Shown piece by piece: positions 35,205 to 44,571 of a DNA stretch of 64,000 bases (the first letter of the stretch is position 1; each line of letters opens with the position of its first letter). Under the pieces are notes generated by a model. That model ran no database searches. It worked only from the letters and a program-made list of their open reading frames with translations, and was not told the origin of the DNA. The DNA lies in the NCBI RefSeq assembly GCF_004366595.1, contig NZ_SORE01000006.1:186001-250000 (forward strand). Reading direction: 5' to 3'. This stretch comes from Paraburkholderia rhizosphaerae. GTDB taxonomy: Bacteria > Pseudomonadota > Gammaproteobacteria > Burkholderiales > Burkholderiaceae. Both the position numbers and the translations under genes were made by a program.

Positions 35205-37202
35205 ATGTCGTCATCGAACCTTTTCGGCATTGGCTTGAGCGGGCTGAACTCCGCCCAGCTCGGCATGTCGACGACGGGTAACAACATCAGCAACGCTGCG
35301 ACGCCCGGCTACAACGTCGAGCGCGCGCTGTTTGCTGAATCAAACGGGATGCGCACCGGTAACGGCTTTATCGGCGCCGGCGTCACGACGGTAACGATCC
35401 AGCGCCAGTTCGACTCGACGCTGACGAACGAGCTCTTCAGCACACAGTCGAAAAGCTCGTCGACTAGCGCGTATTCGCAATTGATCTCGACGTTGAACAA
35501 TCTGATCGGCAGCCCGACCGCCGGTATCGGTGCCGGCTTCACCAGCTTCTTCAACAACATGGCGCAGCTCTCGGGAGCGGCGGGCGACGGTTCTACCCGC
35601 CAGACGGTGATCAACAGCGCCCAGCAACTCGCAAACCAGATCAACGGGATGGGGCAGCAGATCGATCAGATCCGCCAGGGCCTCAATACGACGCTGTCGA
35701 GCACGGTCACGCAGATCAACAACCTGACCAGGCAGATCGCGCAACTGAATGCGCAGATCGCCGGCTCGGGCACGGCCGGTCAGCAGCCGAACCAGCTGCT
35801 CGATGCGCGCGACCAGGCGGTGTCCCAGTTGACGCAACTGGTCGGCGTGAATGTGCAAACGGCGAGCGATGGCACCGATTCGATCACGCTGTCCAACGGC
35901 ATGACGCTTGTCCAGGGCAACCAGAGCTATCAGCTCGGGACGACCCCGTCGCCGAGCAATCCGGCGGAACTGGCGCTCACCTATCAGGAACCCGACTCGG
36001 CCAATCCCGGCAAGTTTGTCACCACCGTGTTGCCCGATTCTTCGATCTCCGGCGGTTCGCTTGGCGGCACGCTCCAGTATCGCAGCCAGACACTCGATCC
36101 CGCCGCGCAGCAACTGGGCGCGCTTGCGACCAGCTTTGCCGCCCAGGTGAACGCGCAAAACGCACTCGGCATCGACCAGACCGGTAAGGCAGGCGGCCCG
36201 TTGTTCCAGATCGCGGCCCCGACCGTTATTCCAAACCTGAACAACACCGGCAACGCGTCGGTGGCGGCGACGCTCACCAATCCTGCTTCGCCGCCGCTCG
36301 GTGATCTCAAACTGACCTTCGACGGCACCAACTACACGTTGACGAACACGTCGACCGGCACGGTAGTCGGCACCGCACCGCCGCCGACGCCCGCAACGAA
36401 CCCGATCGTGATCGGCGGTGTGTCGCTCACGGTCAACGGCACGGTGAATCCCGGCGATTCGTTTGTGATTCAGCCGACCGAAGGCGCGCTGGATAGCTTC
36501 GCGCTTACGACCGCCGACGGTTCCGCGATTGCCGCAGGGTCGCCGTCCATCGCGTCGAATGGCAACAAGAACACCGGCAGCGGCAACATCCAGACCGCGC
36601 CGGCGAGCCCCGGTTTCATCATCAATACGACCACCACGATCACCTACGACGCGGCAACGCAGACGTTGTCCGGCTTCCCGCCGGGTTCGACAGTGACGTT
36701 CGGAAATCCGCCGCAAACGGTCACGATTAACGCGGCGACGGACCCCGTGCCGTACAATCCGGCGAATGGCGGCACCTATACGATCAATAGCACCGCCACA
36801 CCGCCTGCCTCGCCCAGCGGCATTTCGTTTTCGCTGTCCGGCACGCCGGCCACCGGCGACACGTTCACGATAGCCCCGAACACCGGCACGACAGACGGCA
36901 GCAACGCCAACTTCATCTCCAACGTCAAAACCAGCACCGTGTTCAACGGCACGACGCTGAACAACGGATACGCGGAATTCGTCAACAACGTCGGCAATGC
37001 GACGAGCAACCTGCAGGCGATGGCCACGACGCAGAGCGCGACGCTTGCGCAGATTACCGCGCAGCAGCAGTCGGTATCCGGCGTGAACCTCGACGAGGAG
37101 GCAACCATGCTCCTCCAGTACCAGCAGATGTACCAGGCGAACAGCAAGGTGATCCAGACGGCCCAATCGCTGTTCCAATCGATCCTGTCGGCAATTAGCT
37201 GA
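35205..37202 (+). CDS. flgK: hook-filament junction protein FlgK
   Basis: FlgK (HAP1) joins hook to filament and is carried by FlgN. The 665-residue product has SSNLFGIGLSGLNSAQLGMS with NNISNAATPGYNVER at the start and the C-terminal SGVNLDEEATMLLQYQQMYQ. The middle is longer and more variable than in enterics (547 residues). The ATG at 35205 follows CAGGAG; upstream frames run through the sigma28 promoter and are excluded. flgL follows after 11 nt. Confidence 0.95.
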   Translation: MSSSNLFGIGLSGLNSAQLGMSTTGNNISNAATPGYNVERALFAESNGMRTGNGFIGAGVTTVTIQRQFDSTLTNELFSTQSKSSSTSAYSQLISTLNNLIGSPTAGIGAGFTSFFNNMAQLSGAAGDGSTRQTVINSAQQLANQINGMGQQIDQIRQGLNTTLSSTVTQINNLTRQIAQLNAQIAGSGTAGQQPNQLLDARDQAVSQLTQLVGVNVQTASDGTDSITLSNGMTLVQGNQSYQLGTTPSPSNPAELALTYQEPDSANPGKFVTTVLPDSSISGGSLGGTLQYRSQTLDPAAQQLGALATSFAAQVNAQNALGIDQTGKAGGPLFQIAAPTVIPNLNNTGNASVAATLTNPASPPLGDLKLTFDGTNYTLTNTSTGTVVGTAPPPTPATNPIVIGGVSLTVNGTVNPGDSFVIQPTEGALDSFALTTADGSAIAAGSPSIASNGNKNTGSGNIQTAPASPGFIINTTTTITYDAATQTLSGFPPGSTVTFGNPPQTVTINAATDPVPYNPANGGTYTINSTATPPASPSGISFSLSGTPATGDTFTIAPNTGTTDGSNANFISNVKTSTVFNGTTLNNGYAEFVNNVGNATSNLQAMATTQSATLAQITAQQQSVSGVNLDEEATMLLQYQQMYQANSKVIQTAQSLFQSILSAIS

Positions 37203-37213
37203 GGCATTGAACA

Positions 37214-38461
37214 ATGCGCATCGCAACATCACAGATTTACGCCAATACGATCAATACCATGGACAACCAGCAGGCGCTGCTTGTGCAGTTGCAGCAGCAG
37301 GCGTCGACGCAAACGCGCGTGGCGACCGCGGGCGACGACCCGCTCGGCGCGGCGCAAGCGGTGCAGCTGTCGGCCACGGGTTCAGTCCTCGCGCAATTCT
37401 CGACGAACCAGAAGACAGCAACGAGCCTGCTGCAGACGGAGGATTCGACGATAACCAGCGTCGCGTCGACGTTGAATACTGTGCTGTCGAATTTGGGCAA
37501 CCTGGGCGGGGGCGACTTCAACGACAGCAACCGGCAGTCGGCTGCGCAGGCCCTTCAGGGCCTGCGCGATCAGCTGATGTCGTTGGCGAACACCACCGAC
37601 GGCCAGGGAAATTTCATCTTCTCCGGCTTTCAGGGCGGTACCGCGCCGTTTTCAAACGCGTCCAATGGCGGCGTGGTCTACAACGGCGACCTCGGCTCGC
37701 GCACGCTGCAAATTTCGGGTACGACGTCGGTCGCGACCGCGGACAACGGCGCGAGCGTGTTCCTGAGCGTTGTGCCCGGCGTTTCGCCGCCGGTCGCGGC
37801 CGGTGCGTCGACCAATACGGGCACGGCCGTGATCAACGCGGTAAATGTCACGACGCAAGGCGCTGCAAGCAACAACACGCCGTATTCGATCGTATTCAGT
37901 AACGATCCGACCACGGGCGCGCTCGTCTACCAGGTGAACGACGCGTCGACCACGCCGCCCACGCCGATCGGAACGACGCAGCCATTTAACGCGGGTCAGC
38001 CGATCGACCTCAATGGCGGCGAGAGCGTGTCGTTCATCTCGGGCACGCCGGCCGCGGGCGATTCATTCACGGTGACGCCGGCCGCTCAAGGCAATACCGA
38101 TGTGTTCTCGGCGATCGACTCAGTGATTGCCGCGCTAAAAAACCCGGTGCAAAACAATCCGGCCGCGATGGCATCACTGGAAAACGTGATCAACACCGCG
38201 CATACGCAAATCAACAATACGATGACGAATGTGTTGACGGTGCAATCGTCGGTAGCCGGACGTGAGCAGCAAGTGACGGCGCTGGCGAAGGTCAACTCGA
38301 CGCAGACGCTGCAGAACACGAGCAATCTGAGCGACATTGTCGATACCGACCCGGCGACGGTACTGAGCCAGCTTACGCAGATCCAGGCGATGTTGAACGC
38401 CACGGAAAAGACGTTCTCGGCGGTTTCGCAAAACTCGCTGTTCCAGTTCATCAATCCCTGA
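37214..38461 (+). CDS. flgL: hook-filament junction protein FlgL
   Basis: FlgL (HAP3) caps the junction before the filament. The 415-residue product has the flagellin-like N-terminus MRIATSQIYANTINTMDNQQ with TAGDDPLGAAQA, and the C-terminal SDIVDTDPATVLSQLTQIQ. A T-rich intrinsic terminator closes the flgKL unit. Confidence 0.95.
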   Translation: MRIATSQIYANTINTMDNQQALLVQLQQQASTQTRVATAGDDPLGAAQAVQLSATGSVLAQFSTNQKTATSLLQTEDSTITSVASTLNTVLSNLGNLGGGDFNDSNRQSAAQALQGLRDQLMSLANTTDGQGNFIFSGFQGGTAPFSNASNGGVVYNGDLGSRTLQISGTTSVATADNGASVFLSVVPGVSPPVAAGASTNTGTAVINAVNVTTQGAASNNTPYSIVFSNDPTTGALVYQVNDASTTPPTPIGTTQPFNAGQPIDLNGGESVSFISGTPAAGDSFTVTPAAQGNTDVFSAIDSVIAALKNPVQNNPAAMASLENVINTAHTQINNTMTNVLTVQSSVAGREQQVTALAKVNSTQTLQNTSNLSDIVDTDPATVLSQLTQIQAMLNATEKTFSAVSQNSLFQFINP

Positions 38462-38494
38462 GAGCGTCGCGAGAAGCACGAAGATAGAAGAAAG

Positions 38495-38524
38495 GCGCGG
38501 TGCCGGCAGGCGCCGCGCTTTTTT
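38495..38524 (+). terminator. intrinsic terminator after flgL
   Basis: A 10-bp stem, GCGCGGTGCC (38495-38504) with GGCGCCGCGC (38509-38518), one T-G wobble, GGCA loop, is followed by six T residues. Flanking AAAG extends the stem, so it may also stop fliR transcripts arriving from the other strand. It is the most classical terminator in the window. Confidence 0.85.
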
Positions 38525-38547
38525 GTCGGGCAGGCAAAAGCGTTCGT

Positions 38548-39339
38548 TTACGGCGTGGCACGCAACCCCAGTGCGACACGCCCCATCTCCTCGATGCCGC
38601 TTTCGATTAGCCGCGCAAAGAACGGAATCATATTCGGCAGCATCAGCTGGATCAGCAGCAGGCCGACCAGCATCGTCAGCGGAAAGCCAACCTGGAAGAT
38701 ACCGATCTGCGGCGCTGCGCGGTTCAGGATGCCAAGACACAGGTTCGCAATGAGCAGCGCGGCGACCACGGGCAGCGCCAGCAGCACGCCGGCCGCGAAT
38801 AGTGTCGCGCCCCAGCCGGCGAGCGTGCGCCAGCCCGGCGCGCTTAGCAGGTTCGCATCGATCGGCACCGACTGGAAGGTCATCACAAGTGCGCTGATTA
38901 CCTGCAGGTGACCGTCGAGCGCGACGAACGCGAGCATCGCGATCATGTTCAGCAACATCGATAGCACGTCGGTCGAGCCGTGCGATTGCGGGTCGATCTG
39001 CGTCGCGAAACCGAGCCCCATGCCCAGACCGATAATGCCGCCGGCCGTTTCGACCGCACCGAACACGATCTGCATCGTGAAGCCGAGCGCGAGGCCGATC
39101 AGCAACTGGTTGACGAGAATCCACATGCCGGCCGCCGAGAACACGGTGACCTGCGGCATCGCGCCGAGCGTCGGGGCGACGATCATCGCGATAAACCCCG
39201 AGAGCCCGATCTTCACGCGGATCGGCACCGACGTGTGGCCGAAGATCGGTGCGGACGCAACCAGCGCGAGAATGCGTATAAACGGCCAGAGGAACGCGGT
39301 GAGCCACGCGTTCAGTTGCGCATAGGTGACGGTGAACAT
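38548..39339 (-). CDS. fliR: flagellar export gate protein FliR
   Basis: FliR is a membrane subunit of the FliPQR export channel. The 263-residue product has about six hydrophobic helices and the family features NAWLTAFLWPFIRILAL and GFPLTMLVGLLLIQLMLPN. It is the last gene of the fliLMNOPQR unit. Its 3' end faces flgL across the shared terminator. Confidence 0.95.
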   Translation of the reverse strand: MFTVTYAQLNAWLTAFLWPFIRILALVASAPIFGHTSVPIRVKIGLSGFIAMIVAPTLGAMPQVTVFSAAGMWILVNQLLIGLALGFTMQIVFGAVETAGGIIGLGMGLGFATQIDPQSHGSTDVLSMLLNMIAMLAFVALDGHLQVISALVMTFQSVPIDANLLSAPGWRTLAGWGATLFAAGVLLALPVVAALLIANLCLGILNRAAPQIGIFQVGFPLTMLVGLLLIQLMLPNMIPFFARLIESGIEEMGRVALGLRATP

Positions 39340-39394
39340 GACGGACGGACCCGATCGCGACCGCCAGGCGCGTGCCCGGCGTGGCGCGTTTCCT

Positions 39395-39664
39395 TCAGTT
39401 CGCGACGTTCGGGATGTTCATCAGGATCTGACGCATGTAATCGATCATCGTCGTCAGCATCCACGGCCCTGCAATCACCAGCGTCAGCCCCACGGCCGCA
39501 AGCTTCGGAATGAAAGTCAGCGTGCTTTCGTTGATCTGCGTGGCGGCCTGAAAGAGGCTCACGACGAGACCGACGACCAGCGCGACGAGCAGCAGCGGCG
39601 CGGCGAGCAGCAGCGTCACGCGCATCGCGTCGTGCGAGAAGGTCATCACGGTTTCGGGTGTCAT
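39395..39664 (-). CDS. fliQ: flagellar export gate protein FliQ
   Basis: An 89-residue protein with two membrane helices (VTLLLAAPLLLVALVVGLVV and the C-terminal VGLTLVIAGPWML) and the loop QAATQINESTLTFIPK. It is a small FliPQR channel subunit with normal length, lying between fliP and fliR. Confidence 0.96.
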   Translation of the reverse strand: MTPETVMTFSHDAMRVTLLLAAPLLLVALVVGLVVSLFQAATQINESTLTFIPKLAAVGLTLVIAGPWMLTTMIDYMRQILMNIPNVAN

Positions 39665-39713
39665 CGCGGTTCGGCTCCGGTGCCTGGGTTGAAAACGTCG
39701 GGATAGCGGACGG

Positions 39714-40544
39714 TTACGTGAAGCTCTGCGCGAGCGAGCCGATCAACAGCTGCCAGCCGTCGACGAGGACGAACAGCATCAGTTTGAACGGCAGTGAGAT
39801 GGTGATCGGCGACACCATCATCATGCCCATCGACATCAGCACGCTTGCGACGACGAGGTCGATGATGATGAACGGAATAAAGACCGTGAAGCCAATCTGG
39901 AATGCCGTCTTCAGTTCGCTCGTCACGAACGCCGGCACCAGCAGCGACAGCGGCACATCTTCCGGTCCCTGCATCGGCGGCGTATGCGCGATCTTCGCGA
40001 ACAGCGCGAGATCCGTCTCGCGGGTCTGGCGCAGCATGAACGTCTTGAACGGTGCGACGCCGCGCTGCAATGCGTCGTCCATCGGCAGCGTACCGGCCGC
40101 GAATGGCTTGTAGCCGTCGTTATAGGCTTTATCGAGCACCGGCGACATCACGAACAGCGTCAGAAACAGCGCGAGGCCGACCATCACCTGGTTGGGCGGC
40201 GAGGTGGTCGTGCCGAGCGCCTGGCGCAGCAGCGACAGCACGATGATGATGCGCGTGAAGCTGGTCATCATCAGCACCATCGCCGGCAGGAACGACAGCA
40301 TCGTGAGCACGAGCATCGTCTGCACGCTCAGCGAATAGGTCGTGCTGCCGTTCGGGCCGGGGGTTGCGTTCAATGCCGGCAGGCCCGCGACCTGCGCGAA
40401 CGACACGCAAGGCAGCGTCAGCATCAGCGCGGGCAACAGAAGCGTCGCGATGGTCCGTAGCCGGACTGTCGAAAGAAACCGAACCATTGAGGTCAATGCA
40501 TGGGCCGCGCCATCGCGGCGCAAGGCGGAACGATTGGCTTGCAT
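39714..40544 (-). CDS. fliP: flagellar export gate protein FliP
   Basis: FliP is the main channel subunit. The 276-residue product has a signal peptide (cleavage near CVSFAQ), [23 protein letters not shown] and [20 protein letters not shown]. The ATG at 40544 directly follows the fliO stop and has GGAG at 8 nt; the internal ATG at 40487 is possible but has a poorer ribosome site. Confidence 0.95.
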   Translation of the reverse strand: MQANRSALRRDGAAHALTSMVRFLSTVRLRTIATLLLPALMLTLPCVSFAQVAGLPALNATPGPNGSTTYSLSVQTMLVLTMLSFLPAMVLMMTSFTRIIIVLSLLRQALGTTTSPPNQVMVGLALFLTLFVMSPVLDKAYNDGYKPFAAGTLPMDDALQRGVAPFKTFMLRQTRETDLALFAKIAHTPPMQGPEDVPLSLLVPAFVTSELKTAFQIGFTVFIPFIIIDLVVASVLMSMGMMMVSPITISLPFKLMLFVLVDGWQLLIGSLAQSFT

Positions 40545-41192
40545 CTATCGGTCTCCGCCGGTGTGCCGTTGAAAACGTTTCGCGGCTTCGCTTTTGAGCG
40601 TATCGCGAAAGCGCTCGCCGAAGGTGCCGGTCAGGCCGCTGCCGGGCCGTGCCGGGTCATCCGTGGACGGATCACCTGAACTGCCCGGGCCGGCATGGGT
40701 CGTTCCCGCCGGCATGTCACACAGCAGCCGCACATTGCCGGGCGCCGCGCCGAGCACGAGCCAGCGGTCGCCGATCTCGACGACCGCGACGCGTTCCTTG
40801 CCGCCGAGCGACGTGCCGCCGATCGTTTTCACGATGCCGCCGCGTTGGCCGGCGTTAAGTCCCAGACGCCGCGCGAGCCACGCGCAGCCGAACACCAGCG
40901 CGATCACGACGGCAAGGCCGATGACGGTTTGCAGGATCGCGCCCACGCCGAGTGCCGGCACGGCGGACCCCGCGCCGACGCCCGACGCGATCTGCGCGGC
41001 ATGGTTGACTGCGTTGATGTCCGCCGCGCGGGCGGTGCAAGGGAGGAACGCGGCGATGAACGCGGATGTGAACCCGGCAACAACCGCTGCCGTACCGGCA
41101 CCGCGTTTCATGCGAACGGCGCGTTTTGCGGAGCGCCGTAAAACGTCGCGCGCGGACGTCGGATGCCCGGACGCGACCACTGCCGGTTTCAT
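40545..41192 (-). CDS. fliO: flagellar assembly protein FliO
   Basis: FliO helps FliP complex formation. The 215-residue product has a hydrophobic N-terminus (residues 35-55), a membrane helix LQTVIGLAVVIALVFGCAWL near 90-110, and a small cytoplasmic domain (IGGTSLGGKERVAVVEIGDRWLVLG). The start overlaps the fliN stop by 4 nt. An internal Met at residue 28 could be the true start. Confidence 0.9.
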   Translation of the reverse strand: MKPAVVASGHPTSARDVLRRSAKRAVRMKRGAGTAAVVAGFTSAFIAAFLPCTARAADINAVNHAAQIASGVGAGSAVPALGVGAILQTVIGLAVVIALVFGCAWLARRLGLNAGQRGGIVKTIGGTSLGGKERVAVVEIGDRWLVLGAAPGNVRLLCDMPAGTTHAGPGSSGDPSTDDPARPGSGLTGTFGERFRDTLKSEAAKRFQRHTGGDR

Positions 41193-41680
41193 CGGTTCAG
41201 TTTCCGGATCCGCTCGGACGGCGTGATGATGTCGGTGAGGCGGATGCCGAACTTGTCGTTGACGACCACCACTTCACCCTGCGCGATCAGGCAGCCGTTG
41301 ACGAGCACGTCCATCGGTTCGCCGGCGAGGCCGTCGAGTTCGACGACCGAGCCTTGCGCGAGCTGCAGCAGGTTGCGGATCGCGATCTTCGTGCGGCCGA
41401 GTTCGACGGTCATCTGGACGGGGATGTCCAGGATCATGTCGATATCGTTGCGCGTCGCGGTCGACGTGACCTTCGACAGCGGCTGGAACACGCCTGCCGA
41501 TGCGGGCGCGGCCACATCGTTGCCGTTCTGCTCGGCCAGCGCGGACGCCCAATCGTCGAGCGCGGGTTCGGCTGCTTCACCGCCCGCCGCGGCGACTTCG
41601 GCGCCCGGCGCAATTTCCGGCAGCGGCATCGCCGGAACCGGGTTCGGGGTCGGGGTGGGGGTCCCGTTCAGGTCACTCAT
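41189..41680 (-). CDS. fliN: flagellar motor switch protein FliN
   Basis: FliN forms the lower C-ring with FliM. The 163-residue product has a variable Pro/Ala/Glu-rich N-terminal half and a C-terminal SpoA domain (ILDIPVQMTVELGRTKIAIRN, GEVVVVNDKFGIRLTDII). The start overlaps the fliM stop by 8 nt. Confidence 0.96.
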   Translation of the reverse strand: MSDLNGTPTPTPNPVPAMPLPEIAPGAEVAAAGGEAAEPALDDWASALAEQNGNDVAAPASAGVFQPLSKVTSTATRNDIDMILDIPVQMTVELGRTKIAIRNLLQLAQGSVVELDGLAGEPMDVLVNGCLIAQGEVVVVNDKFGIRLTDIITPSERIRKLNR

Positions 41681-42671
41681 ATCCGCCTTCCTTCATCGTA
41701 TCCGCGGCGCTGATCATCTTCAGGACCCGCAGCGCGTATTGACCATTGAAAATTCCATAACCGCATTCCATCACCGGCACGCCGTCGACCTTCGCGGTGA
41801 TGAATTCGGGAATGTTGATCGGCAGCACGTCGCCTGCCTTCATATTGAGGATCTTCTCGAACGTGATCGGGATCTGCGCGAGATCGGCGGTCACTTCGAC
41901 CTCGGCGGCCTGCACCTGCTGCGACAGCACGCGCACCCAGCGGCGGTCCACTTCGAGCGCTTCGCCCTGAATCGGCGATGACAGCACATCGCGGATCGGC
42001 TCGATCATCGAGTACGGCATGCAGATGTGCAGCGTGCCGCCGGTCGGGCCGAACTCGATTGAAAATTGCGTGACAACGACCACTTCGTTCGGCGTCGCGA
42101 CGTTCGCGAACTGTGTATGCATTTCCGAGCGCACGAACTCGAACTGCAGCGGGCGCACGCTTTTCCATGCGGTCGTGTAGTGCTCGAACACGAGGCTCAG
42201 CAGCTTGCTGATGATGCGCTGCTCGGTCTGCGTGAAGTCGCGCCCTTCGACGCGCGTGTGAAAACGCCCGTCGCCGCCGAACAGGTTGTCGACGACGAAG
42301 AACACGAGGTTCGGATCGAACACGAACAGCGACGTGCCGCGCAGCGGCTTCACGTGCACCAGATTCAGGTTGGTCGGGATCGGCAGGTTGCGCGTGAATT
42401 CGCTGTACTTCTGCACCTTGACCGGGCCGACCGAGATTTCGGCGGTGCGGCGCATGAAGTTGAAGATGCCGACGCGCATCAGCCGCGCAAAGCGCTCGTT
42501 GATGATTTCGAGGCCGGGCATCCGGCCCCGGACGATACGCTCCTGGGTCGCGATGTTGTACGGCCGCACGCCGGCCCGATCGGACTGCTCGGACTTGTCG
42601 TCGTGCTCGCCGGTGACGCCTTTCAGGAGGGCATCGACCTCCTCCTGGGACATGAACTCTTCGTGGCCCAT
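41673..42671 (-). CDS. fliM: flagellar motor switch protein FliM
   Basis: FliM receives CheY-P and transmits the switch signal. The 332-residue product opens with the CheY-binding peptide FMSQEEVDALLKGV, then the CheC-like middle domain and a SpoA C-domain (MKAGDVLPINIPEFITAKVDG). Its length is normal. It lies 59 nt downstream of fliL. Confidence 0.96.
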   Translation of the reverse strand: MGHEEFMSQEEVDALLKGVTGEHDDKSEQSDRAGVRPYNIATQERIVRGRMPGLEIINERFARLMRVGIFNFMRRTAEISVGPVKVQKYSEFTRNLPIPTNLNLVHVKPLRGTSLFVFDPNLVFFVVDNLFGGDGRFHTRVEGRDFTQTEQRIISKLLSLVFEHYTTAWKSVRPLQFEFVRSEMHTQFANVATPNEVVVVTQFSIEFGPTGGTLHICMPYSMIEPIRDVLSSPIQGEALEVDRRWVRVLSQQVQAAEVEVTADLAQIPITFEKILNMKAGDVLPINIPEFITAKVDGVPVMECGYGIFNGQYALRVLKMISAADTMKEGGYE

Positions 42672-42730
42672 CTAGATTCCTTGTGCGTCGATTCGCGATT
42701 GGGGAAGACGCGCTGTCGCGCGACGCAGCA

Positions 42731-43246
42731 TCACTGCACGACGAACTCGGTGAACAGCACGTCGTCGACGTGGATCGGCATGCCGTTCGGCTCGGTCGGC
42801 TGTTCGATCAGCGAGGCGAGTTCTTTCGCGAGCGCGCGTTTGCCGTCGAGCGGCGCGAGATCTTCCGGATGCTTGTTCGACAGCGCGAGCAGCACGCGGC
42901 TGCGGATCTCCGGCATATGCGCGGTCAGGTGTTCCTGGGTTTGCTGGTCGTTGAGCTTCAGCGTGAGGCCGATGCGCAGATAGTGCGCTTCGCCGTCGTC
43001 CGATTGCAGGTTGACGGTCATCGGCTCGAGCGCGAAGAACACCGGGACGATCGGCGCGGGCATCGGCTTCTGCGCTTGCATGCCTTGCGCGGGCGCGGTC
43101 TCGTGGCGGCTCATATAGAACCAGGTGCCGCCGCCGGCGAGCGCGGCGGCGAGCAAAGCGATCAGCACGATCACGAGCGTGCGTTTGATAAGCCCTGGCG
43201 AGCGCGGCTGCGCGGCGACTTGCTGGTTTGCGGTCGTGGTGGCCAT
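42731..43246 (-). CDS. fliL: flagellar basal body-associated protein FliL
   Basis: FliL supports stator function under load. The 171-residue product has one N-terminal membrane helix (TLVIVLIALLAAALAGGGTWF, from about residue 28) and a periplasmic domain ending in GMPIHVDDVLFTEFVVQ. It is the first gene of the fliLMNOPQR operon. A candidate FlhDC box lies about 100 nt upstream. Confidence 0.94.
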   Translation of the reverse strand: MATTTANQQVAAQPRSPGLIKRTLVIVLIALLAAALAGGGTWFYMSRHETAPAQGMQAQKPMPAPIVPVFFALEPMTVNLQSDDGEAHYLRIGLTLKLNDQQTQEHLTAHMPEIRSRVLLALSNKHPEDLAPLDGKRALAKELASLIEQPTEPNGMPIHVDDVLFTEFVVQ

Positions 43247-43342
43247 GTGTCGTGTCTGTGAATGCGGCGGGCTGTCCGAGGTCAGCGCGAAGTCAATTTG
43301 TTAGCGTGCATTGTTCGATAAATGCAAGCGGTGCGATGGGCC

Positions 43343-43373
43343 GAAAAGAGGGGGGATTCGCGGTTAGCTCTTG
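43343..43373. promoter_or_regulatory. candidate FlhDC box before fliL
   Basis: GAAAAGAGGGGGGATTC differs at two of 17 positions from the flgA/flgB element GAATAGAGGGGGGCTTC. It lies in the 263-nt divergent spacer between fliL (minus) and the adhesin gene (plus), so it could serve either or both. Confidence 0.5.
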
Positions 43374-43509
43374 CATTTGGCGTATCGGGCGGCGCGGCGT
43401 TGCCGCGGCCCGCTGTCCGCTTTGCGTTGCACATGCATCGGACCTAACCTGTATTGATCGATCCCGATCGGCCAGGATTGCCGGCTGGCCGGAGGCCCCG
43501 GAGACAATA

Positions 43510-44541
43510 ATGAAAAGCAAACGTTACGACGAAGTGCTGCGACGGGCACCGTACGGCCGGAGTGCCTGTTTCCGGGCAGCGCGTCGACATGTCGCGCGCG
43601 CAGCCGTGTGGTTGATGAAACTGTCCTGCATCCTGTATGCGGGCGCGGTGCAGGCCGATTGCACGTGGGCGAACGGCCAATCGACGCACAACTACTCGTT
43701 CAACATACCTGCCATTACGGTTCCGCGAGACGCGGCGGTCGGCACTGTGATCTATACGCCGCCATATCAAACGGCTATCCCGTCAAGCGGCGTCTATGCG
43801 AACTGCAGCGGCAATACGCCAGTCGTGCGCAAGGTTACCGGCGGGGCTCAGACCTCGGCCAATCCGTACACATTCGCGACTAATGTGCCGGGCATCGGCA
43901 TGCGCTTTTTCGACACGGATGGGCAAAACTTCTTTCGATACTACGGCGCGGGCGCAATGGAATACGGTAACGGCGGCTGGGGATTCAACGGGATGAAATT
44001 CGGCGTGCAAGTGGTTGTCACGGGTCAGACCGCTGGCGGGACGATCGACGGGACGCTATTCGCGACCATGAGCCTCGGTTCATTGACGATAGCGAACCTC
44101 AGAACGACGACCGCGGCGGTTACCGCATCGGCGTGCAACGCAACGGCGACGAGCACCGTCACGTTACCGGATATCGGCAGTGCGGCATTGCCAACGGTCG
44201 GCTCGACAGCCGGCTCCACGCCCGTCGTCATTACGTTGACGGGTTGCCCGCAGGGAATGACGCAGATCCAGTATCAACTCGACCCGCCTGACGGCGCGAT
44301 CAATGCCGCGATGGGCACGTTCGCGGTCAGCCATGATTCGACCGCGCAGGGCATCGGACTATCCGTAACGGATTCGACGCAAGCTCCGGTTAGCCTGGGC
44401 GCGCCCCACGTGGTGAGCGCGTATAGCCCCCAGACCGGCGGGACTTATCCGATCAACCTCGCGATCCGTTATTACCGGACCGGTACGGTCACGCCCGGCA
44501 CCGTCAATGGGTCGCTTATCTATACGATGTTCTATCAGTGA
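43510..44541 (+). CDS. orphan two-domain fimbrial adhesin
   Basis: The 343-residue product has a signal peptide (ending near AVQADC), an N-terminal domain that could be a receptor-binding lectin, and a C-terminal pilin domain with a Cys pair (SACNATATSTVTLPDIGSAA, TLTGCPQG) ending in GSLIYTMFYQ, the aromatic end that chaperones clamp in chaperone-usher pilins. This layout matches FimH-like tip adhesins. No chaperone, usher or major pilin gene is in the window. The ATG at 43510 follows CCGGAG. It sits between divergent fliL and convergent fliK. Ligand and partner usher are unknown. Confidence 0.75.
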   Translation: MKSKRYDEVLRRAPYGRSACFRAARRHVARAAVWLMKLSCILYAGAVQADCTWANGQSTHNYSFNIPAITVPRDAAVGTVIYTPPYQTAIPSSGVYANCSGNTPVVRKVTGGAQTSANPYTFATNVPGIGMRFFDTDGQNFFRYYGAGAMEYGNGGWGFNGMKFGVQVVVTGQTAGGTIDGTLFATMSLGSLTIANLRTTTAAVTASACNATATSTVTLPDIGSAALPTVGSTAGSTPVVITLTGCPQGMTQIQYQLDPPDGAINAAMGTFAVSHDSTAQGIGLSVTDSTQAPVSLGAPHVVSAYSPQTGGTYPINLAIRYYRTGTVTPGTVNGSLIYTMFYQ

Positions 44542-44571
44542 CCGTGCCGATCGGCGCTATGCGTCACCCGG

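Noticed and set aside
35340..37232. 630-codon minus-strand frame opposite flgK
   Set aside because: Shadow of flgK; composition dominated by Arg and Gly, no family features.
43228..43509. Upstream extension of the adhesin frame to 43228
   Set aside because: It would run over the fliL start and control region and remove the signal peptide from the N-terminus.
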